Part shown: in pieces, positions 21,596 to 33,228 of the stretch | Layout: every line of letters begins with the position of its first letter | Numbering within the stretch: the stretch's first letter is position 1 | Assembly (NCBI GenBank): GCA_029339195.1 | Contig: JAPTJF010000041.1 | Coordinates: forward strand, 62,001-126,000 | Source of the DNA: Micractinium sp. NFX-FRZ | Taxonomy: Eukaryota > Chlorophyta > Trebouxiophyceae > Chlorellales > Chlorellaceae | DNA: 64,000 bases | Direction of reading: 5' to 3' | The notes under the pieces: generated by a model | Seen by the model: only the letters and a program-made list of their open reading frames with translations | Told to the model about the DNA's origin: nothing | Databases searched by the model: none | Position numbers and translations under genes: made by a program

Positions 21596-23191
21596 ATGGA
21601 TGAGCCGCCTGTATTTGAGCCGCCTGTGCTGCGGGAGGGTGAGGCGATGCGCATGTAAGTGGTGCCCCCACAGACAGCGCCTGCCTCTTTTGCATTGTTC
21701 TCCTGTGGCGCATCAGAGGAGGGAGCTCCGGTGGCGTATTAGAGGGAGCTGCAGCTTGGGGCGCGTTTGCTGCGGTCTGCTGCTCCACTGCAACCGTTGC
21801 GCCTCATGGGTCCCTGCCTGTTGCTACCTGCTGCTGCAGCGGCGGCCCGCAGGTGGCGGGCGGAGGCCAAGGCTTGGCTTCCGAGCTGGAGCAGGCCTGG
21901 GTGTGGTAAGCTTGGTGACCCGGCCGTGTGCGTGTATGCGTGCAAGCCCGCCGAGAAGAGAAGCACAGACAGGCATGCTTGCTCGCCTGCTCACTAGTCT
22001 GTGTGCGTGCCAACTGGCCTCTGCCGCCTGCATGCCCACTTGCGCGTTCACGTTCTGCACACGGCTGGTGGTGTGACACGTGCCAGCTGGCGCTGTGACG
22101 CTGCAGTTGGAGGCGCTCCTGCTAGGGCAGCCAGATGATGCGGACGTGGGCGCGCGGTGGTGGCGGCCGCACCTGTCCACCCTGCAGGCGTACCGCGCCG
22201 GTGAGGCGCAGGTCTTTCTGGGGATTGAAGCGTGTGCTGATGTATGTAGGTTTAGGTTTTTACCTTACATCTATTGTTTTACTTTAAACCCAAAACCGTG
22301 TGCTGATGTAGGTAGGGGGGAGGCACGGCAGTGCTTGCTGGGCGCAGCAGGTCTGCGCAATGCTCTCCACTCTGTGCCCGCAACATGCCCCTCTGGCAGA
22401 CATGCCGGCGCGGCTGCCTCCCAGTGGGCCGCACCCACACTCGTGCGTGCTTGCCCCGCCCCTGCCTGCAGCGGCAAGCCACGGCAGACCCAGCCGGCGG
22501 CAACGACGGCCTGCGCGGCTTTCTGCTTTCGCCGGGGGCAGCTGGTTGCGCGCCTATGCTCATGATGGTTGTGGCGGTGGCGCCTTCTGGTTTGTCTTAG
22601 CCTCCATGACCTCCACGCTGGCCACGCCACCCTGCACTGCCAGGCGCGGCATGCGTACGTCCTTGGACTTTGACGGCGCGCCGCGCCTGGCAGTGCAGGG
22701 TGGCGTGGCCAGCGTGGAGGTCATGGAGGCCAAGACAAGCCAGAAGGGTGCCCTTGGCTCAGCCTCCACTGCCCCCACGCTGCTTCAGCGTGCCTGTTGC
22801 ATGCAGTGTGCATGCCACTGTCCTCCTCTGTGTGCCGCTGGCGTCGTCACTGTGTGGACTCTCCTTGCAGGCCTGCCGCTCCCAATGCTGCAGCCTGCAT
22901 GCCGGATAAGCAACACTTATGCGCCGTGCATGCCCCACATGCCTGCGGTGTGCAGGGCTGTCCAAGGCGCGGCGGCAGCTGCAGGTGGCGGGCCAGGTGC
23001 TGGTGTGGCTGCTGCACATGGCCAACACACAGCTGATGGAAGCCACCCACCCCAACCAGCTGCAGCTGCGCGGCGTGGCTGCCTTGCAGGAGGCGCTGAC
23101 GGCGGGCGAGCGGGAGGAGTGGGAGCAGGACTTGGACATCGGCTGCCCCGGCCTGGCTGCCACCATGCGGCTGGATGTGTGGAATCACTAG
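21596..23191 (+). CDS. Unknown protein with an inverted repeat inside its coding exon
   Basis: Best phase-consistent model: 21596-21654, 21853-21905, 22087-22200, 22472-22747, 22956-23191, giving 245 residues ending DVWNH. Exon 4 could instead start at 22400 in the same frame. I do not recognise the family. Visible parts are an acidic, Pro-rich start, a segment with RWWRPHLS, a Gly/aromatic patch (GCGGGAFWFVLA), then FDGAPRL, VASVEVMEAKT and a helical region (SKARRQLQVAGQVLVWLL). The order Asp, then E-x-K after a beta-like stretch, then a Gln-bearing helix faintly recalls PD-(D/E)XK nucleases, but this is only a guess. Most of exon 4 is covered by the hairpin at 22583-22747. The start is uncertain. 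Confidence 0.5.
22583..22747. repeat. 68-bp near-perfect inverted repeat with 29-nt loop
   Basis: Left arm 22583-22650, right arm 22680-22747, loop 22651-22679. The arms pair over 68 bases with two substitutions by eye. The right arm ends at the predicted donor of exon 4, and both arms are open in the predicted reading frame. An RNA copy would fold into one long stem. Confidence 0.93.
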
Positions 23192-24398
23192 ACAGCATGC
23201 CAGCAGCGCGCCTCTGGGGTGCCTGCGCTCCAGTGGCGGGGAGGTGCGCCGCCGCCTTGGCCGCAGCTCTGAACCACCTTTCTTCACTTTGCACCGCCGC
23301 CTGTGCTCACCTCCGCGGCTGCACAGCCGGCGCGTCCCTTTCGGCCTGTTTTTTTCCCTTTCCATGGCTGCCTGCACATATGCAGTGCTTTCCCAGGACC
23401 TTCTGTTCCTCTTGCTGCTCCCTGTGCCTGAGCCCCTGCCCTCCCCTGCACTCTCTGTTCAATCTCCTGGCCCACTGTAGTCCTCACAAGTGGCAGATGC
23501 TGCCGCGTCCTGTACCCTCTGCATCCACCACGTTTTTTTTATTCTTTCCAGCATGTCGTTGCCTTGCCTACTGTCTCGATTCCTTTACCTTGGATAAAAT
23601 CTCCCGCATCACACCACACCTCGTAGAGCGCAAAAGAGGGGAGGGCGCCAATGGGGCGGGGCCGTGCGGCGCCTGTGCCAGCGGCTTGCAGGGCAGGTGC
23701 TAGAGCACATGTGGTAGGAGGGGAGCGCAGGTTCACGCGTTTCAGCCCCTCCAAGAGGCGATACGAGAGGTACAGTTCGTGGAGAGCTGGGAGCAAAAGG
23801 TACAGTTTGTGCAGAGCTGGGAGCAGGGACGTGCGCCGAGGGGTACGGATGCAGCGTACTAGCAGGGGGTATTGCTGTGCTACTTGCTATGGTTGCTTGG
23901 AGGGATTGGCTGTTCTTTAAGCTGGCATGGGGGGGAAGAAAGTGAAAGTTGTGGCAGACGAAGAGGCACCACGAGATGCACGGAGCGGCCGGTGCCTGCC
24001 AGTGTGCACCGCTTGATGCTTCCGGCACAGGCACCGCCTTATTGAGGGAGAGAAGGAGGTATGAGGCGGGAAAGAGAGAGGGGCAGGCATGCTCGCAGGG
24101 GTGTGGCAGGAGCGAGAATGAGGCAAGCAGTTGACGGGTGGATGACTTGATGGGTTGGCCCGCGCGGGAGATGGGCGGGCACGTGCCGCTGCCGACGAGA
24201 GGGGTGCAGCGGGTGCCTGGGAGAGGCGGCGGGGGCGGCCTGTGCCTCAAGTGCAAAAGCATGCCTGGTACACAAGCAGGGCTTTCGAGGCAGGGTGGGC
24301 AAGGGGCACGCACGTAGCTACGGAAAAAGTGCAGTCCCGGGCAGTGCAAAAGAACGAGGTATTGGGGGGCGTCGGGCGACTGACAGCGGATTGACTTG
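23192..24398. other. Convergent intergenic region
   Basis: 3' flanks of the unknown plus-strand gene and of NHL gene A. No gene was recognised. A short tandem repeat (about 28 bp, twice, with GGTACAGTT and GAGCTGGGAGC) is at about 23769-23826. Confidence 0.5.
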
Positions 24399-27300
24399 TC
24401 AGGACGGCAGCCGGGACTGCGGCGGGAGCGGCACGCCTGGCCTTGGGGGTGCGGGAGGAGGGGGCGGGGAAGGCGGCGAGCGCAGGGGTGGTGGCGGCCG
24501 GGCCGGCGGCGGCGGCGGGCGCCTGGGCGGCAGCGGCGGCATGGGTGGCGACGGCGGCGGCGGCGGCGGCGAGGGGGGAGGCGATGGCGGCGAGGGTGGG
24601 AACGGAGGCGGTGAGGGCGGCGCGGGAGGCGGTCTGCATCGCACCGCATGGGCAGGGCGGCGGGTGGGGCGGAGCGATGCAGCCGTCAGCAGGCGTGGTC
24701 GAGCGCCCAGGCATGGGCGCACATGGGTGCCTTGCCAGCCGGACCATGAGAGCAGCGGCGACCGACACAGCATCCGCTGGCAGCCACAGCACGGCGGCAT
24801 GCCAGCTCGACCTGTTGGTCTGACAGCACACCGCCCCCTCCCCGGCGCGGCTTCCTCGCTCACAGTATGGGGTAGAAGAGCTGCACGCGGGAGAGTGAGT
24901 CGGTGACGTAGACCGCCCCGGTGCCGTCTACGGCGACGCCGTCCAGCAGGGTGAACTGCCCCGCCTTCTCCCCCCCGGTGCCAAACCCGCCCAGCAGGCG
25001 GGCGCCCAGGGGGGCAAACACCTGGGGGGCAGGAGGGTGTGAGCCATGGGGGAGAGTGGGGAGTGCGGCATGAGCGGGAAGGAGGGATGTTGAGCTGAGG
25101 TGCAGGTACTGCTTGCCCGCCCTTGGCTCCGGGGGTGGACAGCCCGCCGGGGAGGCGGGCGCCTGTGCACGCAAATGTCTGAGGCGGTGGCAAAACAAAT
25201 GCAGTCCAGCTGAACCCAGGCCGCGAGAGGGGCAGGCCTGCAGGGCATCACCCTGCCTGAGTGCATGCTCGGCATGCATGCTGGCAGCCACCACCACCAC
25301 CACGCACAGGAGAGCCGGTATGCACACACACACCACCCACCTTGCCTGCACGTGGTTGAAGGCACATACAGGAACACTTTTCACCACTTGCATGCGCACC
25401 ACCCCAGCCCCCACACCTGCACGCGCGGCGTGTTCTCATCTGCCTCCCCGACGTACACGCTGCCGTCCCTGGGGTGCACCGCCACGCTAAAGGGGGAAGA
25501 GAAGTTGCTGCATGGGGTGGAGGGGTGAGTGCGGGGTGTTGTGTGGTAGAGGGGTAGGTGGGGTGGGGCAAGGCATGCGCGCGCAGGCAGGCTGTTCCAG
25601 AATGTTGGTGTTGGCAGGCAGGCAAGGCCGGCAGTGCAGTGACTTGGCACTGGTGGCAGGGCAGGGCAGAGACAGGGCGGTGATGTGGCATGGTGGAGGG
25701 AGCGGGCAAGGGTACAGCAGGTGCAGGGGCGGTGCCAGCAGCAGGCTCACCCCTCCTCCCGCCCCTGCTGGCCCCACTTGGCGATGAACGCGCCGGTCGT
25801 GGCGTTCAGGGCCTGCGGGCACAGGCAGGCGGTGGGTGGGGGCAGGGTGAGGCACAGGGTGTGGCACGTGGCGGCCGGCTGTTGCCCGCAAACTCCAGAG
25901 CTCAGTGGCGGCACAAGCAGGGGCCCTGCCCTGCCTGAAGTCGCCAGCCCTTCCTCACGCCTCACCTCCTCTTCTTCTTTCTTTCTGTTTTTTCCTTTCT
26001 TTCTTTAAAGAGCATCTTCATGCGGTGGCCGCACCATCGCACAGCACGAGTGGCGCCCGCAGCCGCGCCATCCCTGGCCCACACCCCACCCCCTCTCCCT
26101 CTGTTGCATCCCCCCGCACCTTGATGCGGTAGTTGCCAGCGTCCACCACGTATGCCACGCCGCCGCCCACCGCAATCCCCTGAGGCTGGTCCCAATCCCC
26201 GTCCCCGCTGCCCAGCCGCCCCCAGCTGCCCACAATGCCGCCGGTCAGGTTGTACCGCACCACCCGCGCGTTGCCGCTGTCCACCACAAGGACGGTGTCG
26301 CCCGACAGGGCCAGGGAGGTCGGCACGTTGAGCTCACCGGGGCCCTCCCCTGTAGTGTGTTGTGTGCATGAGCGTGTGGGGGGTGGGTAGCGGGAGTGTG
26401 TAGTGGGTGGGGGGGCGGTGGTGCGGGAGAGGTTGCTGGGTGGGGTGAGTGAGGCAGCAAGGGGGTCGGGGCTTGCTGGGGGCACTCATGCTCCGCCCAT
26501 CAAGAGCAACCCTTGCACCGCAGCTGACCACACGTGCTCCTCCCGCCCAGTGCACCCTTGCACTGCAGTGGAACCCAGACATGCGGCACACCCCGCCGCT
26601 GCACCCACCCACCTGGGCTGCCCCAGCGCGCCAGCAGCGCGCCGGTCGAGTTGAGCCGGACCACCGAGGAGTAGAGCTGGTCGAGAATGAAGAGGTCTCC
26701 AGAGGTGGGGTGCACAGCCACGGCCACGGGGAGCTGCAGCAGCGGCTCGCCCTCAATCTGAGGAGGGTGGGAGGGTAGGGGGAAGAGCGCGTTGTGAGGT
26801 GAGTGTGGGGCACCCAGGTAGCGTGCGACATCAGGAGGGGCGTAGCAGGGCGCAGCAGCCCCTCTGCACTCCCTCTCGGACTCGCACTCCAGCCTCCCCC
26901 CTCCCGCCAGCAGTCCCCCGGTACAGTGCGCCCAGTGGCCTCGCCGGCCTTGCACACGCACAAGGCCACGCCTCGCCCATCAGGGGCACACCCTTCATGC
27001 TGCGCACCACCCAGCCGCCACCGTGTTGTAGGCACCCAGCAGACTGTTAGGCAAGCAGCGGCCTCACCAGCACGCTCCCAAGCTGACCCCAACCTAGCCA
27101 AACAAATAGTGCAAACCACAACCAGCAAGCAGCGAGCTCACCAGCACGCCTCCAAATTGCGCCAGCTTGGCGCCCCCGGGCCCCAGCTTCTGCACCCTGC
27201 CCGAGTTCTCGTCACAAACGTATATGTTGCCTGCAGCGTCCAGGGCAACGCCACCAGATCCGGGCACCGACCAGCCAGCCGCGTACTGCAGTGGGGGCAA

Positions 27301-28052
27301 GGCGGGCAGTGGGTTGGGAGGCCGCTTCTCAGTACACATGGCACCCTCACACACACACACACACACACACACGTGGCTGTTGCCGGATTGTAAGGCCAGC
27401 CGGCGGCGCACTGCAGCAGAAGGCAGGGGGCATGTGGTTGCTTTGCTGGCCACACAGCAATTACGCGCCGACCGCCCTGCCTCCAGAGCATCATGTCCCC
27501 CCAGCTGGCGGCACGCCACGGCGGCAGGCACAGGGTGCATGGTGTGTTGCGATTCTACCAGAGATGCGTTCACTTGCTGCCGCCAGGTGACACAGCTGTG
27601 TGTGGGCGCCCACCTTGTAAGAGAGGCCCACTGATGCCTGCAGCAGCATGCGCCCGCGCCGCCCGCCCGCCGAGGCTTGCAGCGTGGCGCCTGCACACGA
27701 GAGGGATGCGGGGTGCGGGGCATGAGCGGTGGTCCGTGCAAGACGTGATGCGGCATGCGAAGATGCACTTAGGATTTGGGACACGCTGGGCAGCAGAGAT
27801 GGGCGCGTGGGGTTGCAAGGCGATGCGCCAGGGCGGGTCTGTCGGGAAGACCGAAGCGGCGGCACAGTTCTGGCACTGGCGGCGGCAGCTGAGGGCGAAA
27901 CAGCGGACGAAGCGCCAGCGCAATATCTTGCCTGCCCTATGCGCCCTTGATGGCAGTCTGCCATGCACAGCAGCCAGGGCTCCGCAGAGCACCAGCAGCC
28001 AAAGTGCCCCGTGCAGCAGGCCCCGGCGCGGGCCGGCCCGGTGCTCTCGCAT
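24399..28052 (-). CDS. Secreted NHL beta-propeller protein with polyproline tail (paralog A)
   Basis: Exons: 28052-27932, 27690-27614, 27285-27142, 26757-26613, 26349-26120, 25812-25751, 25486-25417, 25021-24864, 24633-24399; 413 residues, all phases matching. Residues about 12-30 form a signal peptide (LLHGALWLLVLCGALAAVHG). The body has repeated NHL blades with the pattern V-A-V-D-x-x-G-x-x-Y-V-x-D-x-x-x-x-R-V, for example GVALDAAGNIYVCDENSGRV, AVAVHPTSGDLFILD, GIAVGGGVAYVVDAGNYRI and GVAVDGTGAVYVTDSLSRV. The last exon codes about 78 residues of Pro/Ser-rich PPPSPP-type sequence, likely hydroxylated and glycosylated in the wall. NHL propellers bind proteins, glycans or RNA; a secreted wall or matrix role is inferred. 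Intron 1 uses a GC donor. Paralogs B and C follow upstream in the same orientation. Confidence 0.85.
27348..27372. repeat. (AC)n microsatellite
   Basis: About twelve AC units in the third intron of NHL gene A. Confidence 0.85.
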
Positions 28053-28839
28053 GGCGGGCCGGGTTTAAAGTCCAGTCGCGGCTTACACACCGAATTCAAT
28101 GACTAGGGGATGAGTTGGAGGTCTTTGGGTCTGCCTGCAGGCAGTGCGGACGTGTCACAAAAGTGTCAGGTAGAGCGTTCCGCACGGCCGGAGCAGCTGC
28201 TCTGCTTGTGCCAGCACTCGCATCCCAAATCGCAAAGGTTTGACGCACATTAGTGCAACTTTGCTTCTGCCCAGGCGTACGCAGCAGCGGGCCAGGCTTC
28301 AGCGGGGATGTGTCCACCCGCGTGCCGGCGGCGGCAGTAGCGGAGGGCTCCGCGCCGGTGGCCACCCCCGCCCTCAGCCTGTTCATTTCACTGCTGCACT
28401 CCCCTCTTGGCTGTTCGGTTGAAAGGGGGCGGAAAACGAGCGTGTGTGTTGTGGTACCCAGCCTGCATGAGCCAACAACAGCGTGGCGGGCGGCGAGCAT
28501 GCCGCTGCATGCGCAACTGGAACCTTCCCGCCCAGCAGGCAGTTGGATACTTTATCGCGCTGGGCCTTATTTTAAACAGTTCAAGAGTGGAGCACACAGC
28601 CAAGGGTCAATGCATTCTGGAAAATGCACAAAGCCACAACGTCAGCCTGGCACGCCGGGATGTGGCGCACTCCACACCACCTGCGCCCGGGGGCTCCATC
28701 AGCCGCTTCTCCCTTTTCTGCACATTGCTCCACCTCTCCTGGAACACGTGCCACACAGATGTGCGTGGATGGGCAGCTTGACCCACAATGAGCACTCAAC
28801 GTGGTGTGGTGGGGCCTGTGAAGCGCAGCTCTGCTTGTG
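28053..28839. other. Spacer between NHL genes A and B
   Basis: 787 bases holding the promoter of A and the 3' UTR of B. No gene or clear motif was seen. Confidence 0.5.
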
Positions 28840-31800
28840 TCACTTTTTCACTGGCCCCCTCGCCTGGGGCGGCATGGGCCGCGGCGGCGGCGGCGGGGAC
28901 GGGGGCCTTGGTCGAGGGGGCGGCGGGGGCCGAGGGCGCGGGGGCGGGGGCGGCCTGGGACTCGGTGGTGCAGGGGGTGGCGGTGAGGGAGGGCGTGGAG
29001 TTGGGGGTGGCGGCGAGGGCGGGGGAGGGGACGGAGGCGGCGGCGATGGGCTGGGCGGCGGCGGGGGCGGGGGGGTTGGAGGGGGCGGTGGCGGCGCAGG
29101 GGGCGGCCTGCAACATTCAAGGGCGCAAGACGTTGGCTTATGCGTTTTACAGCGGGCAGCCCTCCTTCCTGCTGCGGTCCCAGGGCAGGCAGGCCTGGCT
29201 GGCAGGGCATTGGTGGGTCATGTGGGCGCCGCGGCCAGGAAGCGCCCTGACCTGACCTGGACACCTCCCAGCACTGCCTGCCGCCAGCATGCACATCACT
29301 TCCCTAGCCACCACAGTGACAATCAGTGCAGCATCCATGCCCCACACCGTGCATGCTCACAGGACTTGCACGAATTGCTGGATGCGGCCGCCTTCATCCG
29401 TTGCATACACCGTGCCACTGGCGTCCAGCTCAGCAGCCAGGCCGTCGAGCCCTTGGAAGGTGCCATCGCTGCCGGGGTCGCCAGGGGCGCCCGCACTGGC
29501 CACAAATGCGCCCGTGGAGCTGAACTTGACCACCCGGGAGGCGGCGTGGTCGTTGACGTAGATGGCGCCGGCGCCGTCGACCGCCAGGCTGCGGCAGTTG
29601 GCCAGGTGCCCGGCGCCCTCGCCGAGGCCGCCAAACTGGGAGAGGTACTCGCCGTTGGACGCCCGGAACTTCTGCGGTAGGTGAAGGGGGGTGCCAGGGG
29701 GCGGGGAGAAAGTGGGGGCAGCGAGGGAGGGGGGAGAATTGGGAGAGCGGGGTGCAGACAGGGGGCCAGGGGGGAGATGAGGGGGCACACGGCCAGGCCG
29801 GTGCAGAGGCGTCGGCATGGGAGGGCGGGTAGGGGCGCTTGGAAATCGTAAAACAGGTAGAGACAGGTGGGCACCTGCCACGCATGAGGCTCTGTGGGCG
29901 GCCACCTTGGCAGGCAGGCAGGCAGGGGTGGGCAGCGGCGGCCAGGCAGGCAGGGGTGGACACTAGGCAGGCGGGAAGGCAGGCGTGGACAGCCCCCGGG
30001 AGGCACTGCCCAGCAGGCGGGTGGGCGACAGACCTGCACCCGTACGTTGCCGTCGTCGCAGATGTACACAAAGGAGCCGGTCTTGTCGGTGGCGATGCCC
30101 TGCAGGTGCCAGGGGGGTGGGGCAGGCGGGGCGTGGCCCAGCCGAGGGGCAGGTCATGCGTGGGACATACAGACATCTGGCTGTCATCCACATGCGGGGG
30201 CCCGAACCCCGAACCCGTGCAGTACTCGCACAGCGCATGGGCGTGAGGCGGTGCAGCACTGTTTCGCAGGGGGTGGGGTGCGCGGGAAAATACCCCTGAG
30301 GGCAGTGCCTTGAAGGGGGGCCAGCTGCAGCAGCAAGCACGCGCTCCACCCTGCCTGTGCACGTGCAACGGCCGCTGCATGCAGATGGGCTCCGCACTGC
30401 CTCCTGCCTGCCGGCGTGCCCGCCTGCCTGCCCGCCCGCCTGCCTGCCTGCTTGCCTGCCTACTGCAACCCCTCCCCCAACACCCACCTGCCTCCGTACT
30501 GCTGCAGCCCCTCCCCCAACGCCCACCTGCCTCCGTACTGCTGCAACACCGCTTGCCAACCCTCATTCCAGGAGCGCCCATCAGCAACAACATGCCCAGC
30601 CTCCATCATGTGAAATCCAGGAGGTCAACCAACAGGCTACTTCAAACCCACCTGCGGCCCGTTGAAGTCGCCGTCTTCATACCCCACCCTGCCCCAGGGG
30701 CCGCCCGCCCAGGCGCCCGCCGTGCTGTACTTGACCCACTTGTTGCCGCTGAGGTCGGTGATGAAGACGGCGCTGCCGGCGGCGGCAATGTCCCAGGGGG
30801 TCTCCACCCCGGACTGCCCGAAGCCAAACCAGGAGACGGAGGTTCCGTCGTTCCTGAAGCGGTGCACGATGAAGTAGGTGCCGTCCATCACAAACAGCTC
30901 CTGCAGTACGGGTGGACACACGAGGCGGTACATCTGTGCGCTGAGGTACAGCAGGTACCTGTATGTGCCCTCCAGCACAGCGCTGCCTGCTGCGCGGTTG
31001 GGCCAAGGCAACCATGTGAGTGGGTGAGGTGACACGGGCAGATGCGGCGCAGGAACCGAGCAGGCCTGCACCCACATACGCTGCAACACAACATGCTCAC
31101 GTTTGTGGTGGGGTTGACGGCCAGGGCCACAGGGTCCCACACCTCCTCATCCATGTAGGGTGCGCGGTCGGCTGTGAATGAGGCCAGAAGCTCGCCTGAA
31201 GCATAGCCAGGATGGGTGGGGGGAGGGGGGGAGGGACGGGGTTCAATGCGCGCCCCCTTCTGCATCCTGGGCTGGCCGTGTATGAAGCGGGCCCTCCTCG
31301 CCCCGCGAGGCAGGCAATATTTGGAAAGCACTGCAGGTGGCTTGCCTGTGGTGTCGTACTTGCGGATGACCGCGCCCCCCACCACGTCCTTGTCAATTGT
31401 GAACATGCCGCCTTGGTTGTCGACGGCCAGGGAGGAGGCGCCCGGGGCAGGATAGGTGGCGGCCCACTGCAGGGAGGGAAGGCACCGGCGGGCTGGGGCG
31501 GGGTGGTGTGGGGTGGGGCGGGGTAGGTCCCGCCATGTGGGGGCTGAACGTAGCTGCCACCCCCCAAGCTAGCACAGCTGGCCACCCTGCTCCGCCATGC
31601 TGTGCCCCACACAGCATGGCAGCACTTGCCTCGTAAGTGACCACTCCACTGTACTGCGCCTGAAGCAGGCGGCGGGTGCCGGCCTTCACACTTTGGCTGC
31701 CTTCTGCTACAGACGCAAGTTTACGGGAGGTGAGTAGGGACGTTAGGGCCTGGTCTGTTCTTCTGGGGAGGGCTGGTGAGGGGGTAGCCCGCCGGCTGCA

Positions 31801-32011
31801 GCACCTGCAGCGGCGGCGGCGGCGGCGGCAGGGGCAGCTGACGGTGAGGTTGGGCGGTCCTATCCTTGCCGCCAGGCCGACCCGAGCGTCTCCCACTGGA
31901 TTGCGTACCCTCAGCGCATCTTTCGCGTCGGCCGACGCACAGCGCGCCTGCCTGTCCTACGAGAAGGAGTGTGCCCAATGCCAGTGCCCACCCAACGTGG
32001 GTGCCACGCAT
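28840..32011 (-). CDS. Secreted NHL beta-propeller protein with polyproline tail (paralog B)
   Basis: Exons: 32011-31909, 31703-31630, 31466-31346, 31195-31101, 30900-30652, 30099-30034, 29671-29361, 29107-28840; 428 residues. The signal peptide contains WALALGTLLLVGQAGA, followed by a Cys/Arg-rich stretch. NHL-type blades include SSLAVDNQGGMFTID, ALAVNPTTN, IAAAGSAVFITDLSGN, GIATDKTGSFVYICDDGN, SLAVDGAGAIYVNDHAASRV and GLAAELDASGTVYATDEGG. The final exon is an 85-residue Pro-rich tail (PPPPRPRPP and SPPPP motifs) ending in VKK. Exon sizes 74, 121, 95 and 66 nt are identical to those of gene C, showing recent tandem duplication of a common gene. Two introns, after 31630 and after 31346, have GC donors. 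The product is probably exported to the wall or matrix; no enzymatic residues are visible. Confidence 0.87.
30462..30550. repeat. Minisatellite, about 38-bp unit
   Basis: Two and a half copies of a C-rich unit (ACTGC...CCCCTCCCCCAAC...CCACCTGCCTCCGT) in an intron of NHL gene B. They follow a run of CTGCC/CCGCC pentamers at 30416-30460. Confidence 0.8.
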
Positions 32012-33228
32012 GGCCTCCAAATGTGCGACAGCAAATCGGGGCAATGCCGAGGGAACAATAGAGGGACGGAGAATGAGGTGCTCAGCTTCCGGGGCGAATA
32101 ATAAACATGCCGTAACTAGCAGCCGCCTAGGAAGCTCAGCTGCCGCCGCCGCCTGCACCGCCGCCGCCCCGACATCCGGAACGGCAGGAGTTGCACACAA
32201 GAGGCCTGCCACATGTTTGATAGATCCATTCAACTGGGAACAATTTTGCGTCTGAGAAGTGCACGCTCCCCTGCCGGGTCAATGCAGGGCAAGCCAGGAG
32301 GACCAGTGCTGAGGCCCGCCGATTGTCACCTGGGGGCGTGCCAGGCAGGCCCACTCGGTGCGGCGCGCTGACAGTGCTTGGGAGCTGTGCATCGCCACCT
32401 TTGTTTTGCAAATCGACACACATGGCGCATGTCAATGCAAACTCATGGGTTTCGGAGCTGTAGGGCGCGCCAGCAGCAGTGCTGGCCGGGGCGGTTCCAC
32501 GGGCGGCCCGACCGCCCCGCCGGCGGTGGCTGGCCGGGCATGTGCATGCCGCACCGCCACAGGAGGTACTGCATCACCTGCATGTAACTTGCCGTCCATA
32601 ACAACATGCACACCACCACGAATTCGAGCCGCACTGATGGCTTCCGGCTTTACCAGCGGTGCGCCTTGTGCGAGGCTGGTACGCCAAAGTACGCCGCCCT
32701 TGCCGACCTAGAGCAGGCTGAAGCCTGCAAATCCAGCGGTCTAAGCGGTTCAGTTGCGCGGCACATCGGGCGTACGCGTCAGGCTGGCACCTGGCTCGCC
32801 AGCGACGCTGCCGGCAGCCTGGCAGTAGGTGGGCGCTAGCGCAACGTGGGAACAGCCCTGTGCCAGCCCCCCCCCGCTCTACCAAACACTGTGTGGCATC
32901 CAAGCACGTTGTCAGCTAGACTAGGTAACGGTTACCGGTACGGCCAACCCACCAAGGGAGGAGCTCATGAGCGCGCGGGGCGGCAGAAAAGTGGGAGGGC
33001 CCGGGGGCGGCAGTCATACGGGGGAGCGGAACAAACGGCGCACATGACGCGCCCATGTGCTTCATTCACTTGCGGCAGGAAAGGGCAGGGCAGAGCAGAG
33101 CGGAGCAGAGCAAACAGTGAGCAGGCATAGGGGTTGGTAGTATAGTAGGGGAAACAAAGAGACAGGGAGCAAACAGGCGAGAAGGGGCCGAGAAGGCGGT
33201 ACCAGCGCAGGCCAGCAGCCAACGGGCC
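32012..33228. other. Spacer between NHL genes B and C
   Basis: 1217 bases. It contains the promoter of B and the 3' UTR of C. Open frames here are short and lack recognisable domains, so no further gene is called. Confidence 0.5.

Noticed and set aside
24295..24906. Long Gly-rich plus-strand frame
   Set aside because: It is the antisense of the NHL A polyproline exon; Pro codons CCN read as GGN on the other strand.
28253..29680. 475-codon plus-strand frame, Gly-rich
   Set aside because: It is antisense to the NHL B tail and last propeller exon, which are in phase with a full gene on the minus strand.
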